This document shows positions 62,016-64,000 of a stretch of DNA of 64,000 nucleotides, in pieces. Where the stretch lies: positions 117,452,674 to 117,516,673 of the forward strand of contig CM061243.1 in assembly GCA_030848705.1 (NCBI GenBank), given 5' to 3'. Under the pieces are notes generated by a model that worked only from the letters and a program-made list of their open reading frames with translations, was not told the origin of the DNA and ran no database searches. The translations under genes were made by a program, and so were the position numbers. Every line of letters starts with the position of its first letter. Positions within the stretch are counted from its first letter, which is position 1. This DNA is from Heracleum sosnowskyi (lineage: Eukaryota; Streptophyta; Magnoliopsida; Apiales; Apiaceae).

Positions 62016-64000
62016 ATGAGTTCACAGAAACTAAGCAGTATCAAGATTCCTCCCTTTAACAAGGAGCACTACAGTTTATGGAAGAAGAAGATGTTGCTTT
62101 TCATCAAAGCTTCTAACCCCATGTATTTAGATATTCTAAAGCATGGTCCCTTCATTCCAATGATCGAGATTGGTGAAACAACCAGTGGCACTGAGATTGT
62201 ACCAGCAAAACATGTGCCCAAAGATCCCTTAAAATACACTGATCCTGAAAAGGAAAAAGTGGCATTGGATGGACATCTTCAACTTATCATTTGTGAATCT
62301 ATGGACTTCAACATGTATGGCACTGTTGCTCATTGTACTAGTGCCAAGAAGATGTGGGATCTTATAGAAGTGCTCTGTGAAGGAACTACTGAGGTAAGAA
62401 AGAACAAGAAGCAGATTCTTGTTTCACAATATGAAGCCTTCATGGCTCAGCCAAAAGAGGGAATCACAGAAGTGTTTGAGAGATTCAACAAGCTGATAAA
62501 CGAGCTCAAACTCTATGACAAACACTATGAAACAGAAGAGCTCAATATGAAGTTTCTACTAACTCTGCCAGATCACTTGGAACCAAGAATTTCTTCCCTT
62601 AAAGAAAGAGATCTGACAAAGATTGGTTTTGATGTGTTGTATGGTGTTTTAAAGACATATGAGTTAGAGCTGTTTCAAAAGAGATCTATTCAAGCAAAGC
62701 AAGGATTAGTGGCTAATACTTCCTGTGCACTTATTGCTGACAACCTAAGTCAAAGAATGGACTCTCTTAAAATCAGTCAGGTCAAGATTGAGGAACTGGA
62801 AGTTGAAGACACTAGTGATGAAACTCAGGTTGTGTATGATTTACCTGAAGAGGATGAGTTCTACAGTATAGATGAGCTGGACAAAATGGAAAACAAATCT
62901 TTTGCTTATATGGCTAGGAGGTATCCTAACATAAGGTTTAAAAGAAAGCAGCCATTTAGGTCTAAGTTCAATAATGGAAACACTGGTGGATCTAGTGGCT
63001 CAAACACCTTCAATAAAGGAAAAGGGATTGCTGGTGCTGCTAAAGGCGGATACAAGACAGGAAGTGTGGATAGGACCAAAATAAGGTGCTATAACTGCAA
63101 TGAACTTGGGCATTTTGCCACTGAGTGCAAAAAGCCTAAACAAGTCAAGAAGGACAAAGCATACTTAGAGCTTGAAGCTAAGTATGAGGCTCTACTCAAG
63201 AAACAACAGGGCAAAGCTTTTATTGCTGAGGGAAAATGCTGGGATGACTCTGATGAAGAAGAAGAACAAGAGTACTCAAACTATGCCTTGATGGCATTCT
63301 CTGATGAAGGTGATTCAAGTCAGGTACCTATTCTTACTTCTCTTGATATGACTCCCCTTCAATATAAGCAAACTGTTGAAGATATGAGCACTGAGATGTT
63401 TAATATTCATACTAGCATGTTAGTGGCTAATGAAGAAATTGACAGACTAACTGCTAAGAATGTTGAGCTTACAGAAAAGAATGAGCAACTTGAGTTAATG
63501 GTTGTGAACCTGGATGGTTTGAAAAAGGAGGTTGAGTATCTTAAAAACAAAGTGATTTGTGCTGAGCAGATAGAGAATGCTCTTAGAGAACAAATTGCTG
63601 AAACTGAACTGAAACTTAGAAGCTTCAAAAACTCCTCTGAACTTATTCAAACCTACCACAAGGAACACACTGCAGACTGCAAGGTTGGAGTTGGTTTTGA
63701 CTATGATAATGACAAGGGAAGGAAGAAAGTCAAGGGCAAAGGAAAGGAAACTTTTACAAACAAAAATGCCCCAACCATACTGTCAAGTGTTGAACAGCCC
63801 ATCTTCAAGAAGAGTGTTGTTGAGTTTGATGAGGAACTACTGATCATCAAGCAACAACTACTTGAAGAAGATGAGGCTGCTAAGAACACTTCTTCATTTC
63901 CTGAACTTGTCAATCAGAAAGAGACCAAAGACAATCTTGTCAAGAGTCCTAAAGCAAAGAAAGAAGTTGTTAAGAAAAGGAAACAAAACAGAAATGGTAA
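62016..64000 (+). CDS. gag: Gag polyprotein of the second copia element (runs off window)
   Basis: The frame opens at the ATG 36 bases after the primer site and stays open to the last base, 661 codons. The start MSSQKLSSIKIPPFNKEHYS and the following capsid-like region (about residues 80-240) match copia DUF4219/UBN2 gag. One CX2CX4HX4C zinc knuckle (CYNCNELGHFATEC) lies at about residue 358. A coiled coil follows (about 455-545), then a Lys-rich tail. It differs clearly from the gag at 36369, so it is a separate family. The rest of the element lies outside the window. Confidence 0.9.
   Translation, partial: MSSQKLSSIKIPPFNKEHYSLWKKKMLLFIKASNPMYLDILKHGPFIPMIEIGETTSGTEIVPAKHVPKDPLKYTDPEKEKVALDGHLQLIICESMDFNMYGTVAHCTSAKKMWDLIEVLCEGTTEVRKNKKQILVSQYEAFMAQPKEGITEVFERFNKLINELKLYDKHYETEELNMKFLLTLPDHLEPRISSLKERDLTKIGFDVLYGVLKTYELELFQKRSIQAKQGLVANTSCALIADNLSQRMDSLKISQVKIEELEVEDTSDETQVVYDLPEEDEFYSIDELDKMENKSFAYMARRYPNIRFKRKQPFRSKFNNGNTGGSSGSNTFNKGKGIAGAAKGGYKTGSVDRTKIRCYNCNELGHFATECKKPKQVKKDKAYLELEAKYEALLKKQQGKAFIAEGKCWDDSDEEEEQEYSNYALMAFSDEGDSSQVPILTSLDMTPLQYKQTVEDMSTEMFNIHTSMLVANEEIDRLTAKNVELTEKNEQLELMVVNLDGLKKEVEYLKNKVICAEQIENALREQIAETELKLRSFKNSSELIQTYHKEHTADCKVGVGFDYDNDKGRKKVKGKGKETFTNKNAPTILSSVEQPIFKKSVVEFDEELLIIKQQLLEEDEAAKNTSSFPELVNQKETKDNLVKSPKAKKEVVKKRKQNRNG

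Overview
The window is nuclear DNA from a flowering plant, almost certainly a eudicot. It has AT-rich intergenic sequence, GT-AG split exon fragments of plant genes (RECQL2-type helicase, HCF107-type chloroplast RNA-binding protein, HAK/KUP potassium transporter, INO80 remodeller, RPA70-like protein), plant LTR retrotransposons with tRNA-Met primer sites, Helitrons and several MITE classes. An umbellifer-like species would fit, but that is only an impression. I see no bacterial operon, CRISPR array or rRNA. The window is mainly a nest of transposable elements between copies of one small family of cystatin-like genes.

Layout. 1-1240: cystatin-like gene copy A, cut by the window edge. 1478-8509: broken RECQL2-like and HCF107-like fragments with CACTA-type ends, caught in a 3.25 kb tandem duplication. 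8640-15425: duplicated non-coding DNA holding a MITE with a Helitron inside it, a hAT-like element with an 8 bp target duplication, and truncated cystatin-like copy C. 15426-30259: a non-autonomous LTR element with three LTRs and two 180 bp internal regions, bounded by one 5 bp target duplication. Its first LTR is split by an 8.2 kb Helitron, and the uninterrupted LTRs give the exact empty site. 31860-35482: an RPA70-like pseudogene split by a non-coding LTR element (32020-34745).

35552-51720: a CACTA-like element whose right half holds a minus-strand chimera of exons in the order KUP, INO80, INO80, KUP. A young Ty1/copia element (35702-47719) lies inside it. This element is structurally complete: 617 bp LTRs with two differences, a target duplication, gag, pol, and a third 1486-codon ORF of unknown function. 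51720-56972: a Mutator-like MITE with an exact empty site elsewhere in the window, a truncated Gypsy element whose LTR appears split by a 3 kb minus-strand Helitron (itself carrying a Mutator-like insert), and a hAT transposase tail. 58284-59360: the one intact cystatin-like gene (copy B). 59755-64000: a second Ty1/copia element with a 2.2 kb LTR and an open gag that runs off the window.

Only cystatin-like copy B looks like an intact host gene; copy A may continue outside the window. The coding-competent transposon genes are the copia gag, pol and ORF3 and the right-edge gag. Everything else is pseudogene, captured exon or repeat. The strongest points for follow-up are the three-LTR array with its Helitron, the KUP/INO80 chimera, and a short motif (ATCCTGAY) that is far over-represented throughout the young copia element. 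All boundaries were read by eye and coordinates may be off by a few bases.
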